Shown here piece by piece: positions 1 through 9,056 of a stretch of 64,000 bases of DNA. A program made the translations under genes and the position numbers. Every line of letters starts with the position of its first letter. Position 1 is the first letter of the stretch. Location: NCBI GenBank assembly GCA_963833835.1, contig CAWHZI010000015.1, positions 310,001 through 374,000 of the forward strand, written 5' to 3'. The notes under the pieces are model-generated. The model saw only the letters and a program-made list of their open reading frames with translations, did no database searches and was not told the DNA's origin. The DNA is from Bog-532 sp963833835. GTDB lineage: Bacteria; Actinomycetota; Actinomycetes; Streptosporangiales; Streptosporangiaceae.

Positions 1-1917
1 GTGGTCGACGCGCGCTGGCTGAACGTGCCGCCGGACAACCCGCCCGGCGGCACCGCGTCCGTGGACTACCTGCAGCCGGGCGGCATCTACCGGGACGTCC
101 GGCTGCGGCTCGTGCCGCCGGTGTTCATCGCCGACGTCTTCGCCCAGCCGGTCAACGTGCTGACCCCGGCTCGCCGGCAGCTGCAGCTGCAGGTCACGCT
201 GGACGCGGCCCGTGTGCCGGGCGGCGCGTCCACGCTGACCGCGCAGCTGCTGCACGGCTCGGCCGAGGTCGCGAGCGCCACCACCCAGACGACCATCGCC
301 GCCACCGGGACGTCCGTGGTCACGCTGACCATGACCGGGCTCGAGCAGGTGGGCCTGTGGTCACCGGACTCGCCCAAGCTGTACACCCTGCGGACCACCC
401 TGCACCCGATGCCGGGCAGCGCGGCCCAGCCGCACGTCTACGAGGTCACCACCGGGTTCCGCGAGGCGGTGTTCGCCGCCGACGGGTTCTACCTGAACGG
501 CGAGCGGCAGCCGATCTTCGGCCTGAACCGGCACCAGCACTTCCCGTTCCTGGGCCTGGCCGCCTGCGCGCGGCTGCAGCGCCGGGACGCCGAGATCCTG
601 AAGAACGAGCTCAACTGCACCATGGTCCGCTGCTCGCACTACCCGCAGTCGCCGCACTTCCTCGACGCCTGCGACGAGCTCGGCCTGATGGTGTGGGAAG
701 AGACACCCGGCTGGAACTACGTGGGCGACGCGGCGTTCCAGCAGATCGTGCTGGACAACGTGCACGACATGGTGGTCCGCGACCGCAACCGCCCGTCGGT
801 GATCATGTGGGGCACCCGGCTGAACGAGACCGCCAACTACGTGGACCTGTACGCCCGGACCCGCCAGGAGGCCGAGGCCCTGGACGGGACCCGGCCGACC
901 ACCGGGGCGATGGACATCTACTCGATCACCGACTGGGCGCAGGACGTGTTCGGCTACGACGACTACCACTCCAGCGACGGGGCGGCCACCCTGCAGCCGC
1001 CGCTGCCGGGCGTGCCCTACCTGGTCAGCGAGGCGGTCGGCGCGCTGGACGGGTCACCGACGTTCCGGTGGATCGACCCCGGGGCGGTGCTGGCCAGCCA
1101 GGGCGTGATGCACGCCCAGGTGCACGACATCGCCCAGGGCGGAGCCGGCTACGCGGGCCTGCTCGGCTGGTGCGCGTTCGACTACGCCTCGCTCAACGGG
1201 GGAAGGAGGATCTGGCTGAACCTGAAGACCCCGGGCGTGATGGACCTGTTCCGGGTGCCGAAGCCGGGCGCGGGCTTCTACCGCTCGCAGGTCCCCTCGG
1301 CGGACAAACCGGTGATCCTGCCGCTGTTCTTCTGGGACTACGGGCCCAGCTCCCCGGTCAACGGGCCCGGGCCAGACTCGGCCATCGCCACCAACTGTGA
1401 CCGGCTCGAGCTGTTCGTCGACGGCCGGCACCTGGGCACGGCGCTGCCGGACACCGACGGTTACCCGAACCTGGCCTGCCCGCTGGCCTTCGCCGACCTG
1501 TCGGTCCCCGGCACGGGCCTGCCCGAGCTGCGCATCGACGGTTACGTGGGCACCACGCTGGCGGCCACGGTGACGATGGCCTCCGATCCGGCGCGGGACC
1601 GGCTGGGGCTGACCGTGGACGACGCCTCGATCGTGGCCGACGGCAGCGACACGACCCGGGTGACGTTCCGCGCCCTGGACGCCTACGGCCACCAGCGGCC
1701 GTACGTCACCGGCGACGTGACGCTGGCGCTGACCGGGCCCGGGGTGCTGGTCGGTGACAACCCGTTCGCGTTCGGCGCCTACGGCGGGGTCGGCGGGGCG
1801 TTCATCTGCTCCACGGTGGGCGGCACCGGCCGGGTCACGGTGACCGCGACGCATCCGGTGCTGGGCTCGGCCCGCGGCTCAGTGACGATGACCGCGGCCA
1901 CCGGTTCCTACCGCTGA
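1..1917 (+). CDS. Glycoside hydrolase family 2 protein, 5' truncated by window edge
   Basis: C-terminal 638 residues of a GH2 beta-galactosidase/glucuronidase-type enzyme that hydrolyses terminal beta-glycosides. The reading frame is open from base 1 and the visible start lies inside the sugar-binding domain (SVDYLQPGGIYRDVRL), so the real start is upstream. An immunoglobulin-like domain is followed by the TIM barrel with NRHQHFPFLG, the acid/base Glu in the RLNE motif (about residue 276) and the nucleophile Glu in LVSEAVG (about residue 344). Two beta-rich C-terminal domains follow, the last an Ig-like domain ending in ATGSYR. Both catalytic Glu are present, so the enzyme is probably active. 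Substrate and secretion cannot be judged without the N-terminus. Confidence 0.9.
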   Translation: MVDARWLNVPPDNPPGGTASVDYLQPGGIYRDVRLRLVPPVFIADVFAQPVNVLTPARRQLQLQVTLDAARVPGGASTLTAQLLHGSAEVASATTQTTIAATGTSVVTLTMTGLEQVGLWSPDSPKLYTLRTTLHPMPGSAAQPHVYEVTTGFREAVFAADGFYLNGERQPIFGLNRHQHFPFLGLAACARLQRRDAEILKNELNCTMVRCSHYPQSPHFLDACDELGLMVWEETPGWNYVGDAAFQQIVLDNVHDMVVRDRNRPSVIMWGTRLNETANYVDLYARTRQEAEALDGTRPTTGAMDIYSITDWAQDVFGYDDYHSSDGAATLQPPLPGVPYLVSEAVGALDGSPTFRWIDPGAVLASQGVMHAQVHDIAQGGAGYAGLLGWCAFDYASLNGGRRIWLNLKTPGVMDLFRVPKPGAGFYRSQVPSADKPVILPLFFWDYGPSSPVNGPGPDSAIATNCDRLELFVDGRHLGTALPDTDGYPNLACPLAFADLSVPGTGLPELRIDGYVGTTLAATVTMASDPARDRLGLTVDDASIVADGSDTTRVTFRALDAYGHQRPYVTGDVTLALTGPGVLVGDNPFAFGAYGGVGGAFICSTVGGTGRVTVTATHPVLGSARGSVTMTAATGSYR

Positions 1918-1980
1918 GGTTCCTCCTGCGCCCTGCGGGGTACGACGGCTGACCGGGTAAGCGAAGGGAGATGGACGCTG

Positions 1981-3039
1981 ATGGGCTGTGAGGTGTCCTG
2001 GTTCGCCGCGTTGTGCGACGACGACTATGAGTTCCTCGGCGTGCCCGACCCGGCGCTGCAATCGAGCTGGGAGCACTGCCGGACCATCGCGCTGGCGGCC
2101 GAGGACGGCGGCTACGACAACCTGCTGCTGCCCTCTGGGTACACCCTGGGCATCGACTCGGTCAGCTTCGCGGCCGGGATCGCGCCGCTGCTGCGCCGGA
2201 TGCAGCTGCTGGTCGCGGTGCGGATGGGTGAGATGTGGGCCCCGCAGCTGGCCCGGCAGATCGCCACCCTGGACCAGATGCTGGGCGGGCGGCTCACGGT
2301 CAACATCATCTCCTCCGACCTGCCCGGGCAGAAGCTGGAGTCCGGCCCGCGTTACCGGCGCACGCTGGAGACCATGGCCGTGCTGCGGGACCTGCTCGAC
2401 GGCAAGCCGGTCGACTTCCACGGCGAGTTCGTGGACCTGACCCTGGACCCGCCGCGGCTGCGGCCCAAAGGCGGCTGTCCCCCGTTTTACTTCGGCGGCC
2501 TGTCCGAGCCGGCCCGCGAGGTGGCTGCGCAGGCGGCCGACGTGTTCCTGATGTGGCCGGACACGCTGCCCGGGGTCAGGTCGGTGATCGAGGACATGCG
2601 GGCCCGGGCGGCCCGGTACGGCCGGGAGCTGCGGTTCGGCTACCGGGCGCACGTGATCGTTCGTGCTACCGAGGAGCAGGCCCGGGAGGCGGCCACGCGG
2701 CTGCTGTCCCGGCTGGACGCGGAGACCGGCGAGCAGATACGGCGCCGCTCCCTGGACACCACCTCGGTGGGGAACGCCCGGCAGCGGGAGCTACGCGAGA
2801 TGGCCAGCGACGACGGCTGGGCCGAGCCTGGCCTATGGACGGGCATCGGCCGGGCCCGCTCCGGCGCGGGCGCCGCGATCGTGGGCGATCCCGATCAGGT
2901 ACTGGCCAAGCTGCGGGCCTACCAGCAGCTTGGCCTGGAAGCCTTCATCTTGTCCGGCTACCCGCACGTGGCCGAGGGCGATCTGTTCGCCCGGCACGTG
3001 CTGCCCCAGCTGGAGCACGGCCCGCTGTTCACCCGGTAG
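1981..3039 (+). CDS. LLM-class flavin monooxygenase, alkanesulfonate monooxygenase (SsuD)-like
   Basis: 352-residue bacterial-luciferase-fold enzyme. The ends match SsuD: an N-terminal FMN-pocket region, a central YFGG motif (about residue 171) and the C-terminal AIVGDPDQV and FILSGYPH blocks typical of FMNH2-dependent alkanesulfonate monooxygenases, which release sulfite from sulfonates. The ATG start follows a purine-rich GAAGGGAG stretch. It converges on a TauD-like dioxygenase gene and the two share a hairpin. Together they suggest use of organosulfur compounds, but no sulfonate ABC transporter or flavin reductase is adjacent. The family assignment is firm; the substrate is inferred. Confidence 0.85.
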   Translation: MGCEVSWFAALCDDDYEFLGVPDPALQSSWEHCRTIALAAEDGGYDNLLLPSGYTLGIDSVSFAAGIAPLLRRMQLLVAVRMGEMWAPQLARQIATLDQMLGGRLTVNIISSDLPGQKLESGPRYRRTLETMAVLRDLLDGKPVDFHGEFVDLTLDPPRLRPKGGCPPFYFGGLSEPAREVAAQAADVFLMWPDTLPGVRSVIEDMRARAARYGRELRFGYRAHVIVRATEEQAREAATRLLSRLDAETGEQIRRRSLDTTSVGNARQRELREMASDDGWAEPGLWTGIGRARSGAGAAIVGDPDQVLAKLRAYQQLGLEAFILSGYPHVAEGDLFARHVLPQLEHGPLFTR

Positions 3040-3052
3040 GGAACAGCGGGCC
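3019..3052. terminator. Strong hairpin between convergent genes
   Basis: A perfect 12-bp inverted repeat (GGCCCGCTGTTC and its complement) with a 10-base loop that contains the TAG stop of the SsuD-like gene. It lies 17 bases before the stop of the converging TauD-like gene and probably serves as a terminator for both. There is no U-tract, as is usual in actinomycetes. Confidence 0.7.
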
Positions 3053-3069
3053 AGGCGGGCGCGGCCCGG

Positions 3070-3993
3070 TCAGGCGATGACGTAGGCGGTGGACTCGCCC
3101 TGGACGGCCCGGCCGCGGAAGCCGTCGACGCCGACCGGGATGTCGCCGGCCACGGTGACGCGGTGCATCCGGCGGGGCAGGTCGCCGTAGTCGTCGATGG
3201 CGTAGTGCTGGGTGGCGCGGTTGTCCCAGATGGCCACGTCACCGGGGGTCCAGTGCCAGCGGACGGTGTTCTCCAGCCGGGTCACGTGCCGCTGGAACAG
3301 CTCGAACAGGCTGCGCGAGTCAGCGCCGGAGACGCCCAGGATCTCCTTGACGAACTGGCCGAGCAGCAATGTCCGCTCCCCCGTCTCGGGGTGCACGCGG
3401 ACCACCGGGTGCTCGGTCTGGAAGACCGTGGACAGGAACACCTCGCGGAAGTGCCGCTCGTCCTTGGCGGACTTGCCGCCGACACCGCCGCCGGACTGCG
3501 TGGCGTAATCGTAGGCGTTGGTATGCAGCGCGTGCAGGCTCTCGGCCAGCGTGCGCAGCTCGGGCGGCAGGGACTGGTACGCGGTCGCGGTGTTGGCCCA
3601 GCAGGTGTCACCGCCGTAGGGCGGCAGCGTGACGGCCCGCAGGATCGACACGGCGGGCACCCGGTCCACGAACGTGACGTCGGTGTGCCAGGCGTTGGCC
3701 TTGCCCCCGCCCGCCTGTGCGTCCAGCTCGAGGACGTGCGGCTCGGCTTCGGCGCCGGGCACGGTCGGGTGCGCCGTGGTCAGGTCCCCGAACAGCCGCG
3801 CGAAGCCGGCCTGCTCCGCGTCGGTCAGGTGATCCTGGCCGTGGAAGAAGATGACCTTGTGCTCGTGCAGGGCGTGCCGGATGGTGCTGAACACATCGCC
3901 CGGGAGGTCGGCGGCCAGACGGACGCCGGTGACTTCGGCGCCGATGTTGCCTGCGATGCGCCGGACGTCGATACCGGGTTCGGTGGTGGACAT
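3070..3993 (-). CDS. TauD/TfdA-family Fe(II)/2-oxoglutarate dioxygenase
   Basis: 307 residues, the usual TauD length. Metal ligands are visible: H103 and D105 in NAWHTDVTF and H263 in DNRATQH, with the 2-oxoglutarate-binding Arg in the RRMHRVT block (residues 274-280). The family hydroxylates taurine, other alkylsulfonates or aryloxyalkanoates, with decarboxylation of 2-oxoglutarate. A good ribosome site (GGAAGGAG) lies six bases before the ATG. Its convergent partner is an SsuD-like monooxygenase, which supports sulfonate-sulfur scavenging. The exact substrate is unknown, since TauD and TfdA cannot be told apart by these motifs. Confidence 0.88.
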   Translation of the reverse strand: MSTTEPGIDVRRIAGNIGAEVTGVRLAADLPGDVFSTIRHALHEHKVIFFHGQDHLTDAEQAGFARLFGDLTTAHPTVPGAEAEPHVLELDAQAGGGKANAWHTDVTFVDRVPAVSILRAVTLPPYGGDTCWANTATAYQSLPPELRTLAESLHALHTNAYDYATQSGGGVGGKSAKDERHFREVFLSTVFQTEHPVVRVHPETGERTLLLGQFVKEILGVSGADSRSLFELFQRHVTRLENTVRWHWTPGDVAIWDNRATQHYAIDDYGDLPRRMHRVTVAGDIPVGVDGFRGRAVQGESTAYVIA

Positions 3994-4146
3994 GAGGCTC
4001 CTTCCTGATGGCCCTCACAGATCACAACATCGACGCGGATCTGAAGTCAATAATTTAGGTGGGTAATATCGTCTATAACCGGCGAGCCCCGACCAGCCGG
4101 CGATCCGGGCGGCCCGGACGCCGGCCCGTCCCGTAAGCTCTCCAGA

Positions 4147-4710
4147 ATGGGGCCGGCGACGACGCTCACGGAACTGGGGGCCGCGCGCTTCGTCGCGGCC
4201 GTGGACACGATGCTGACCGTGTACACGGCGGCGATGAACCCGGCGCCGTCGCAGCTGGCCGGCCGGCGGTCGATCATGGCCCGGCACGCCACCAACCCGG
4301 GGTTCCGCGCGCTGGCGGTGCTGGACGACGCGGGCGAGCCGGTCGCGTTCAGCTACGGCTTCCACGGCGAGCCCGGCCAGTGGTGGCACGACATGGTCAA
4401 CTACGCCGTCGCGGCCACATCGGGCACGGCCGAGGCCACCCGGTGGCTGACTGATTCGTTCGAGGTGGCCGAGCTGCACGTGATGCCGGCCTACCAGCAC
4501 CAGGGGCTCGGGCGCAGCCTGCTGTACCGGCTCACCGCGGACCTGGGCGAGCGGAACGCGCTGCTATCCACGCAGGACTCCGAATCACCGGCCCGGCACC
4601 TGTACCGCAGCGCCGGCTTCGTTGACCTGCTGACCGCGTTCCGGTTCTCCGGTGGCGACCCGCCCTACGCGGTGATGGGCGCGCTGCTTCCGCTACGCAG
4701 TGTTCGCTGA
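4147..4710 (+). CDS. GNAT-family N-acetyltransferase
   Basis: 187 residues with the acetyl-CoA-binding segment ELHVMPAYQHQGLGRSLLYRL (motif A, V..QxxGxG/A, about residues 113-133) and a later HLYRSAGF motif. It should transfer an acetyl group from acetyl-CoA to an amine; the acceptor is unknown. It starts at an ATG after a short AT-richer spacer that also holds the promoter of the divergent TauD-like gene. It ends six bases before the stop of the convergent metF. Confidence 0.8.
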   Translation: MGPATTLTELGAARFVAAVDTMLTVYTAAMNPAPSQLAGRRSIMARHATNPGFRALAVLDDAGEPVAFSYGFHGEPGQWWHDMVNYAVAATSGTAEATRWLTDSFEVAELHVMPAYQHQGLGRSLLYRLTADLGERNALLSTQDSESPARHLYRSAGFVDLLTAFRFSGGDPPYAVMGALLPLRSVR

Positions 4711-4716
4711 ACTCCG

Positions 4717-5718
4717 CTACGCGGTGATGCCCGCTCCTGAGCCGACCGTGGCCTGGGACGCCTTGCGCATGCGGGCGGCCCGCTCGGCCAGGCCGAGGCG
4801 CTGGTACAGCTCACGAGTGGCCCGGGACCAGTTCAGCGTGTAGAAGTGCAAACCCGGTACGCCCTCAGCCAGCAGCCGCTCACACATGGCCGCCCCGTAG
4901 TCCACGCCGATCTCGCGTACCGCGGCGCGGTCGTCGGCCACCGCGTGCAGCCGTTCGGTCAGGTCGGCCGGGATCCGGGTCCCGCCCAGTTCGATGGCCT
5001 TGTCGATGATGCGGACGCTGGTGACAGGCATGATCCCGGGGATGATCGGCACCTCGCAGCCCGCCGCGGCCACCCGGTCGCGCAGCCGCAGGTAGTCCTC
5101 GGGGTAGAAGAACATCTGGGTCACCGCGAAGTCGGCCCCGGCCCGGCACTTGGCCACGAAGTACTCGACGTCAGAGTCCAGGTCGGGCGAGCGCGGGTGC
5201 TTCTCCGGGAACGCGGCCACCCCGACGCAGAAGTCGCCCGCCGACCGGATCAGCCGGACCAGCTCGTCGGCGTGACCCAGGCCCGCCGGGTGCTGGGGCC
5301 AGTCGGCGTTGGGGTCACCGGGCGGGTCGCCCCGCAGCGCCAGCAGGTTGCGCACCCCGACGCTGGCGTAGGAGCCGATGACCTGGCGCAGCTCGGCGAC
5401 CGAGTGGCTGACCGCGGTCAGGTGCCCGACCGGGGTCAGCGTGGTCTCTTCCGCGATCCGGCCCGTGACCCGGACCGTGCGGTCACGGGTGGACCCGCCC
5501 GCCCCGTAGGTCACCGAGACGAACGTCGGCCGCAGCGGCTCAAGCTGCCGGATCGCCCGCCAGAGCTGCTGCTCGTCGGCGTCGGTCTTGGGCGGCATGA
5601 ACTCAAACGAGTACGACTCGCCGCCGGCGGCGATCAGGTCCCGGATCGCGGCGGCGTGCCGGATCGGCCCTTTCGGGACACCGGCAGAGGCCGTGAATCT
5701 GCGCTGACGCGGAGGCAT
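4717..5718 (-). CDS. metF: Methylenetetrahydrofolate reductase
   Basis: 333 residues covering the MetF TIM barrel: SFEFMPPK near the N-terminus (catalytic Glu), FVSVTYGAGGSTRDRT, NLLALRGDPPGD in the FAD site, QMFFYPEDY and the C-terminal GLHFYTLNWSRAT. It reduces 5,10-methylene-THF to 5-methyl-THF for methionine synthesis. The gene begins four bases after the stop of thiE on the same strand, so the two are very likely co-transcribed. Confidence 0.95.
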   Translation of the reverse strand: MPPRQRRFTASAGVPKGPIRHAAAIRDLIAAGGESYSFEFMPPKTDADEQQLWRAIRQLEPLRPTFVSVTYGAGGSTRDRTVRVTGRIAEETTLTPVGHLTAVSHSVAELRQVIGSYASVGVRNLLALRGDPPGDPNADWPQHPAGLGHADELVRLIRSAGDFCVGVAAFPEKHPRSPDLDSDVEYFVAKCRAGADFAVTQMFFYPEDYLRLRDRVAAAGCEVPIIPGIMPVTSVRIIDKAIELGGTRIPADLTERLHAVADDRAAVREIGVDYGAAMCERLLAEGVPGLHFYTLNWSRATRELYQRLGLAERAARMRKASQATVGSGAGITA

Positions 5719-5721
5719 GCC

Positions 5722-6372
5722 TCAGGGTAACGCGACGGCCAGACGCCGGGCGAACTCCGCCGCGGCGGCGGCCGGGTCAGGCGCGTCGGTCAGGGCCCGG
5801 ACCACAACGACGCGGCGAGCGCCGGCGGCCAGGACCTCGTCCAGGTGGCCCAGATCGATGCCGCCGATTGCGTACCAGGGCCGGGTGGTGGCCAACGCCG
5901 CCGCGTAGCGGACCAGCGGCAAGCCCGGGGCCGGGCGACCCGGCTTGGTCGGGGTGGGCCAGACCGGCCCGGTGCAGAAGTAGTCCACCCCGGGCTCGTC
6001 GGCCGCCGCGGCGGCCTCCGGTTCGGCGTGCGACGACCGGCCGATGATCGGGTCCGGCCCGATGATCCGCCGCGCTACCGGAACCGGCAGGTCGTCCTGG
6101 CCCAGGTGCAGGATGTCCGCGCCCGCGGCGTAGGCCAGATCGGCCCGGTCGTTGACCGCGAACAGCGCCCCGTGCTTGGTTGCCTGCTCCCGGAACACGT
6201 CGAGGAAAGCCAGCTCCTGCGTGGCTTCCAGGCCCTTCTGCCGGAGCTGCACCACGTCCACGCCGGCCCCGAGGACCGCGTCGAGGAACTCAGCCAGGTC
6301 GCCCTGCCGCTCGCGCGCGTCCACGCACAGGTACAGCCGGGCCTGAGCCAGCCGGTCCCGGATACCCGTCAT
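5722..6372 (-). CDS. thiE: Thiamine-phosphate synthase
   Basis: 216 residues from the ATG at 6372. The open frame extends 72 codons further upstream, but that part is antisense to the neighbouring ohr gene and has no ThiE similarity, so the shorter start is chosen. Motifs: VQLRQKG, AVNDRADLAYAAGADILHLGQDDLP, GRSSHAEPEA, and YFCTGPVWPTPTKPG followed by YAIGGID for phosphate binding. It couples HMP-PP to thiazole phosphate to give thiamine phosphate. It forms a run with ohr upstream (34-base gap) and metF downstream. No TPP riboswitch was seen upstream. Confidence 0.93.
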   Translation of the reverse strand: MTGIRDRLAQARLYLCVDARERQGDLAEFLDAVLGAGVDVVQLRQKGLEATQELAFLDVFREQATKHGALFAVNDRADLAYAAGADILHLGQDDLPVPVARRIIGPDPIIGRSSHAEPEAAAAADEPGVDYFCTGPVWPTPTKPGRPAPGLPLVRYAAALATTRPWYAIGGIDLGHLDEVLAAGARRVVVVRALTDAPDPAAAAAEFARRLAVALP

Positions 6373-6406
6373 CTGGTCAGGCCGCCCGTCGTCAGGTCGG
6401 CCATCA

Positions 6407-6856
6407 TCAGGCAGGCTGCGCCGCGGCGGCGGCCGGCCCGGTGAGGCGCAGCTCCACGCTGATATTGCCCCGGGTGGCCCGGGAGTACGGGCAGACCTGG
6501 TGGGCGGCGTCAACGACTTCCCTGGCCTGCTCGGGCGGGACGTTCGGCAGGTCGCTCTCCAGCGTGACCACCAGGTCGAAGGCGTCACCCTCGGGGCCGA
6601 TGCCGACGTAGGCGGTGACGGTGGACCCGCTCACGTCGACCCCGGTGCGGCGGCCGACGGCGCGCAGCGCGCTGTGGTAGCAGGCCGCGTAACCGGCCGC
6701 GAACAGTTCCTCCGGGTTGGCGCCCTCGCCCGACCCGCCCATCTCCGGCGGCAGGGCCAAGTCCAGATCGACGCGGCCGTCGGCCGAGATCACGTGGCCG
6801 TTGCGGCCGTCGCCAGTGGACGTGGCAACCGCGGTGTACAGGGTGCTTTCCGGCAT
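6407..6856 (-). CDS. ohr: Organic hydroperoxide resistance protein (Ohr/OsmC family)
   Basis: 149 residues, full Ohr length. The two redox cysteines are present: C59 in AACYHSAL (usually ACFHSAL) and C122 in VCPYSRATRGN. The N-terminal LYTAVATSTGDGRNGHV is the usual Ohr start. It reduces fatty-acid and other organic hydroperoxides in the cytoplasm. No OhrR repressor lies next to it. It is followed by thiE and metF on the same strand. Confidence 0.93.
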   Translation of the reverse strand: MPESTLYTAVATSTGDGRNGHVISADGRVDLDLALPPEMGGSGEGANPEELFAAGYAACYHSALRAVGRRTGVDVSGSTVTAYVGIGPEGDAFDLVVTLESDLPNVPPEQAREVVDAAHQVCPYSRATRGNISVELRLTGPAAAAAQPA

Positions 6857-6913
6857 GAGCTACCAACCTCGGGCATTGAGGAAACGGGTGTGGGCAACCG
6901 TGCGCCGCCTATG

Positions 6914-7540
6914 CTACGAGCCCATCAGCAGTCGTCGCAGGGCGGCCGCCGAGGTGAACTGGACGGCGGCCAGGCCGGCCGCGCGGGCCCCGTCCACGTT
7001 GGCCGCGACGTCGTCGATGAACAGGCAGTCGGCGGCCGCGACCCCGAACTGGCGCACGGCCAGCGCGAAGATCGCCGGGTCGGGTTTGCAGACCCCGGCG
7101 AAGCTGGACACGATGACGTCTTTGAAGCAGCTGAGCACGGGAAACATGGCCTGCGTGACCGGCCACACCTCGCCGTTGAAGTTGGTGATCGCGTACAGGT
7201 CGCGGCCGGCCGCAGCCAGTTCGGAGAGCAGGTCCGCCGTGCCGGGCACCAAGCCGCCGAGCATCTCCGGCCACCGGTCCCAGTAGGCCCGGATCCAGGC
7301 GGCGTGCTCGGGGTACTCGGCGCTGAGCTCCGCGACGGCCTGGGCCGATGGCTTGCCCGCGTCCATCTGGGCGTTCCAGCGCAGCGAGCAGACCTCGGCC
7401 AGGAACCACTCCCGCTGCGCCTCGTCCGGGATCACGGCCCGGAACAGGTGGCGCGGGTTCCAGTCCAGCACGACCCCGCCCACGTCGAAGATCAGCACTG
7501 GCCGGGACGCGAGCCAGGCCGGGTCGTCGCCGTGGACCAT
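6914..7540 (-). CDS. HAD-superfamily hydrolase
   Basis: 208 residues from the ATG at 7540, which is preceded by TAAGGAG at good spacing; the frame is open 89 codons further upstream but that part overlaps cobQ out of frame. HAD motif I is FDVGGVVLDWN (nucleophile D19), motif II lies at NFNGE, and motifs III/IV are KPDPAIFAL and LFIDDVAANVDGA. It resembles the YihX-type HAD-IA phosphatases. It lies eight bases after cobQ on the same strand, so it may be co-expressed with cobalamin genes, possibly as a sugar or nucleotide phosphatase. The substrate is unknown. Confidence 0.85.
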   Translation of the reverse strand: MVHGDDPAWLASRPVLIFDVGGVVLDWNPRHLFRAVIPDEAQREWFLAEVCSLRWNAQMDAGKPSAQAVAELSAEYPEHAAWIRAYWDRWPEMLGGLVPGTADLLSELAAAGRDLYAITNFNGEVWPVTQAMFPVLSCFKDVIVSSFAGVCKPDPAIFALAVRQFGVAAADCLFIDDVAANVDGARAAGLAAVQFTSAAALRRLLMGS

Positions 7541-7548
7541 GACGCTCC

Positions 7549-9056
7549 TTACTGGTTGGTTACTCCGGGCGGCGGAAGCACGGGCAGGCCATGGGGCGCG
7601 CCGCCGTTGATCAGCCGGCCCAGCGCGGCGGTGTCGAGGTGCCGCTCGACCAGGTCGCCCAGCGCGTCCAGGCGGCCCTCGCGCAGCCGGGCGAAGTCGG
7701 TGTCCGGCGCGGGCACGAACGGCCGGCCCGCTTGCCGGGCCACCGCGGCCAGGAACGCCCGCCGGAAGGCGTCGTTCTCCAGCGTGCCGTGCCAGCTGGT
7801 CCCCCATACCGCGCCGGCCCGGCCGCCGTCCAGGAACGGCTCGCAGGAAGACAGGTCCAGGGCCACGCGCCCGTGGTGGATCTCATACCCCGTCACCGGC
7901 GCACCGAGGGCCTCACCCTGGGGGCGGCCCAGCGTCTTGCGGTCGGCGAACACCACCCGGCCCGGCAGCAGCCCGAGGCCCGTGACCTGACCGGCCTTCG
8001 ATTCCACCCGGTCGTCGATGTCGGCGGCCAGCATCTGGTAGCCGCCGCAGATGCCGAGCACCGGCCGGCCGGTCACGGCCCGTTCGGTGATCGCCGCGGC
8101 CAGCCCACGCTGGCGCAGCCAGTCCAGGTCGGCCACGGTGGCCCGGGTCCCGGGCAGGATGACCAGGTCGGCGTCGGCCAGCTCGGCCGGCTCAGTGGCG
8201 AAGCGAATGAGCAGGCCCGGTTCGGCGCCCAGCGCGTCGAGGTCGGTGAAGTTACTGATGCGCGGGAAACGGACTACCGAGACGCGGAGGACGGCTGAGG
8301 CTGGTGGGGCAGCTGATGTTTTGGGGGCAGGACGGGCGAGGGCCAGGGAGTCTTCGGCGTCGAGGCCGAGGCCTTCGGTCCAGGGCAGGACGCCGAGCAG
8401 CGGGCGGCCGGTGAGCTGTTCCAGCATGACGTTGCCGCTGGCCAGCAGCTCGGGGGCACCACGGAACTTGTTGATCACGAACCCGGCGACCAGTTCCTGG
8501 TCGCCGGGCGGCATCAGAGCCAGCGTGCCGTACAGGGCGGCGAACACCCCGCCACGGTCGATGTCGCCGACCACGATGACCGGCAGCTCAGCCGCGGTGG
8601 CCAGGCCCATGTTGGCCACGTCGGTGGCGCGCAGGTTGATCTCGGCCGGGCTGCCGGCCCCTCGCAGATGACCACGTCGTACTCGGCTCGCAGCCGGTTC
8701 AGGCTGGCCAGCGCCACCTCGCGCAGCTGAGCGGCCATCGGCCGGTAGGACATCGCGTCGGCCTCGGCCACGGGCTGGCCCAGCACGACGACCTGGCTGC
8801 GGCGGTCGCTACCCGGTTTGAGCAGCACCGGGTTCATGTCCGCGGTCGGTTCCACCCCGGCCGCGGCGGCCTGCATGACCTGGGCCCGGCCGATCTCCGC
8901 GCCGCCCGCGGTGACGAACGAGTTGAGCGACATGTTCTGGGCCTTGAACGGGGCCACCCGCACGCCCTGCCGGGCCAGCCACCGGCACAGCCCGGCGGTG
9001 AGCACGCTCTTGCCCGCGTCGGAGTTGGTCCCGGCGACGAGAAGGGCCCCCTTCAC
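7549..9056 (-). CDS. cobQ: Cobyric acid synthase CobQ, broken by one-base frameshift
   Basis: The N-terminal part (from the GTG at 9056) has the dethiobiotin-synthetase-like P-loop region GALLVAGTNSDAGKS and FKAQNMSLNS. The C-terminal part carries GDIDRGGVFA, VILPGTRAT and the amidotransferase triad Cys in LGICGGYQML. The two parts are in different frames: after VVICEG the expected GAGSPAEIN needs one more G in the run at 8658-8661. Restoring it gives about 502 residues, the normal CobQ length. It amidates adenosylcobyrinic acid diamide to cobyric acid. Its start overlaps the stop of cobD (GTGA). A consensus error is as likely as a true mutation. Confidence 0.9.

Noticed and set aside
4846..5730. 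Long plus-strand open frame opposite metF
   Set aside because: Codon bias and motifs support metF on the minus strand; the plus frame is a high-GC shadow.
6373..6406. TPP riboswitch before thiE
   Set aside because: The gap to the upstream gene is only 34 bases and lacks the THI-box words.
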